Assembly: GCA_020631735.1 (NCBI GenBank) | Contig: CM036159.1 | Span: 98,262,701-98,326,700 of the forward strand | Direction: 5' to 3' | From: Saccharum officinarum | Taxonomy: Eukaryota > Streptophyta > Magnoliopsida > Poales > Poaceae | Length of the DNA stretch: 64,000 nucleotides | Part shown: one piece after another, positions 61,721 through 64,000 of the stretch | Layout of the letters: each line of letters starts with the position of its first letter | Numbering within the stretch: position 1 is the stretch's first letter | Made by a program: the position numbers and the translations under genes | The notes under the pieces: model-generated | The model's input: only the letters and a program-made list of their open reading frames with translations | Told to the model about the DNA's origin: nothing | Database searches by the model: none

Positions 61721-62630
61721 TTACTCAAAAAGCTGTGGATAAGATTTTCTCAGATCTTCTTCTCTTTCCCAAGTAGCTTCATCTTCTGAATATCGATTCC
61801 ACTGTACTTTGCACATCTTAATAGTGCGGCTCCTAGTATCTCTTTCTGCAATTTCAAGAATTTTTACTGGATACTCTTTATACGTGAGATCTTCTTTAAC
61901 AGTAAGCTCTTCCAAAGGAATCTGCTCTTCTGGTACCCGCAAACACTTTTTCAACTGAGAAACATGAAACACATCATGCACACCCGACAAACTTTCTGGC
62001 AGTTCCAACTGATAAGCCACTTCTCCACGTCTCTCCAGAATCTTGAAAGGTCCCACATATCTCGGGGCTAACTTGCCCTTCACATTGAATCTTCTCACAT
62101 TTCTCATTGGTGACACTTTCAAATACACATAGTCACCTACTTTGAAACTCAACTCTCTTCTTCGGATATCAGAATAACTTTTCTGTCTGGACTGTGCTAC
62201 TCTCAAATTATCCTTAATCATTCTCACTTGTTCCTCTGCATTGCGTAGGACATCTGGTCCAAACACTTGAGTTTCACCTGTCTGATTCCAGAATAGAGGC
62301 GTTCTACACTTACGTCCGTATAAAGCTTCGAATGGCGCCATTTTGAGACTTTTCTGGTGACTGTTGTTATATGAAAACTCAGCATATGGCAAACTCTTAT
62401 CCTAACTAGTACCATACTGTAAAGCACAAGCTCTCAACATATCTTCCAATATTTGATTGGTCCTTTCTGTCTGTCCATCGGTTTGGGGATGATATGCAAA
62501 ACTAAAATTTAGCTTTGTTCTCAAAGCACTATGTACCTTATGCCAAAAATGCGATGTAAACTGAGTTCCTCGGTCAGACACGATCTTCTTCGGAACCGCC
62601 ATGTTACGACACACTATTCTCTCCATATAC
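61721..62630 (-). pseudogene. Gypsy integrase/chromodomain, contig C copy
   Basis: Copy of 342-1247. The Trp lost as a stop at 423 in arm A is present here, but this copy has its own TAG at 62399-62401, again at a Trp position. Small indels occur next to the gap (~62600). Confidence 0.88.
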
Positions 62631-62730
62631 NNNNNNNNNNNNNNNNNNNNNNNNNNNNNNNNNNNNNNNNNNNNNNNNNNNNNNNNNNNNNNNNNNNNNN
62701 NNNNNNNNNNNNNNNNNNNNNNNNNNNNNN
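62631..62730. other. Assembly gap, 100 N (C/D)
   Basis: Exactly 100 N. The strand of the retrotransposon reverses across it. Confidence 1.
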
Positions 62731-63495
62731 TCCCAAACCGATGGACAGACAAAAGGACCAATCAAATATTTGGAAGATATGTGAGAGCTTGTGCTTTACA
62801 GTATGATACTAGTTGGGATTAAGAGTTTGCCATATGCTGAGTTTTCATATAACAAAGTCACCAGAAAGTCTCAAAATGGCGCCATTCGAAGCTTTATACG
62901 GACGTAAGTGTAGAATGCCTCTATTCTGGAATCAGACAGGTGAAACTCAAGTGTTTGGACCAGATGTCCTACGCAATGCAGAGAACAAGTGAGAATGATT
63001 AAGGATAATTTGAGAGTTAGCACAGTCCAGACAGAAAAGTTATTCTGATATCCGAAGAGAGAGTTGAGTTTCAAAGTAGGTGACTATGTGTATTTGAAAG
63101 TGTCACCAATGAGAAATGTGAGAAGATTCAATATGAAGGGCAAAGTTAGCCCCGAGATATGTGGGACCTTTCAAGATTCTGGAGAGACGTGGAGAAGTGG
63201 CTTATCAGTTGGAACTGCCAGAAAGTTTGTCGGGTGTGCATGATGTGTTTCATGTTTCTCAGTTGAAAAGTGTTTGCGGGTACCAGAAGAGCAGATTCCT
63301 TTGGAAGAGCTTACTGTTAAAGAAGATCTCACGTATGAAGAGTATCCAGTAAAAATTCTTGAAATTGCAGAAAGAGATACTAGGAGCCGCACTATTAAGA
63401 TGTGCAAAGTACAGTGGAATCGATATTCAGAAGATGAAGCTACTTGGGAAAGAGAAGAAGATCTGAGAAAATCTTATCCACAGCTTTTTGAGTAA
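62731..63495 (+). pseudogene. Gypsy integrase/chromodomain, contig D copy with many 1-bp indels
   Basis: Copy of ~479-1247. About a dozen single-base insertions or deletions occur between 62745 and 63270, and almost none from 63290 to 63495. The last 73 codons are open and end at the same stop. Confidence 0.88.
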
Positions 63496-63542
63496 GCATC
63501 ACCCAATCTCGAGGACGAGATTTCTCTTAATGGGGGTAGAAT

Positions 63543-64000
63543 TGTAACACCCTAAATTTTTTTCGTAATTTCAAAATAGTTAAATATAATTTATTGTGTA
63601 ATTGAGTGTGCATGTAAATATAGGAAATAATAAATTTTTTGTGAAGTTAAAATTAATCATAAGGTTAGCAACATGTTGATGCACTCATGCCGCCACATTA
63701 TATTTATTGTATTGATTCATTTGATCCAAAGTTCAAAAGAGATTCAAAAACATTTGAAATTGGATTTAGAAAATCAAATAAGAAAAGAAAACTCCTTTTC
63801 CTCTCCCTCCCTCCTTTCGGCCCAGTCGGCCTACTGGCCATTTTCTTGGCCCGCCCGCGATTTTCCCCTCTCCTCCATTCTTCCTTGCTGGGCCGGCCCG
63901 CGTCGGAGGCCACAACCGCCGTTGCCGCGCCCCACTCTTTCCTCTTGTGCCGTTGACGCGCCGGGCCCACTTGTCGGCGCCTTTCCTCAACCTCCAACCG
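63543..64000 (+). repeat. Start of the 3' LTR on contig D
   Basis: Begins TGTAACACCC after the polypurine tract and matches 1295-1760; it is cut by the window end. Confidence 0.93.

Larger units (their letters stand above)
45329..62630 (-). repeat. Right arm of the inverted repeat (contig C)
   Basis: The whole contig between two 100-N gaps is the reverse complement of ~342-17106. It holds the fuller allele: FLDH2 exon 1 and a single copy of the unit triplicated in A. It has 1-bp indels near both contig ends. Confidence 0.95.

Noticed and set aside
342..62630. A genuine giant hairpin or inverted gene amplification
   Set aside because: Right-arm edges coincide with 100-N gaps, and flipping the contig repairs a gene, an LTR element and a target duplication.

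Overview
The window is plant nuclear DNA, most likely from an andropogonoid grass (sugarcane, sorghum or Miscanthus type). The evidence is dense grass-type transposons (a Tekay-like Ty3/Gypsy element with ~3 kb LTRs, a Sirevirus-like Copia LTR, hAT, PIF/Harbinger and Mariner-type MITEs, L1 and RTE LINE pieces, a Helitron end) around a few intron-containing, GC-rich-first-exon genes. The species is inferred from style, not proven.

The sequence is a scaffold of four contigs joined by three gaps of exactly 100 N (24355-24454, 45229-45328, 62631-62730): A = 1-24354, B = 24455-45228, C = 45329-62630, D = 62731-64000. Contig C is nearly the reverse complement of A bases ~342-17106, so the window reads as a 17-kb-armed palindrome. 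C begins and ends exactly at gaps. Both arms carry the 3' part of the Gypsy element, an L1 fragment, exon 2 of a farnesol-dehydrogenase-like gene (split by a hAT element), MITEs, an intact B3-domain gene, and a malectin-like/LRR gene. Only C keeps exon 1 of the dehydrogenase gene; A has lost it in an ~850-bp deletion.

Contig B holds a complete five-exon farnesol-dehydrogenase-like gene (FLDH1, 33484-36293, minus), a decayed B3 gene next to it (plus), then exons 5-3 of a second dehydrogenase gene (FLDH2), whose intron 2 is interrupted at 39620/39621 by the 5' LTR and gag of the Gypsy element. If contig C is turned around, it supplies the integrase, the 3' LTR, the matching 5-bp target duplication (AGTCA), and then exon 2, exon 1 and the B3 gene in the right order and strand. 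So the palindrome is best explained as a misoriented contig, with A and C as two alleles or duplicates of one region.

Read this way, the locus is a tandem duplication of a divergent gene pair, dehydrogenase (minus) plus B3 gene (plus). The outcome looks reciprocal: unit 1 keeps the dehydrogenase and lost the B3 gene, while unit 2 keeps the B3 gene and has its dehydrogenase broken by transposons. A malectin-like/LRR gene follows unit 2. The rest is transposon-rich intergenic DNA. I found no CRISPR, operon, defence cassette or functional RNA gene.
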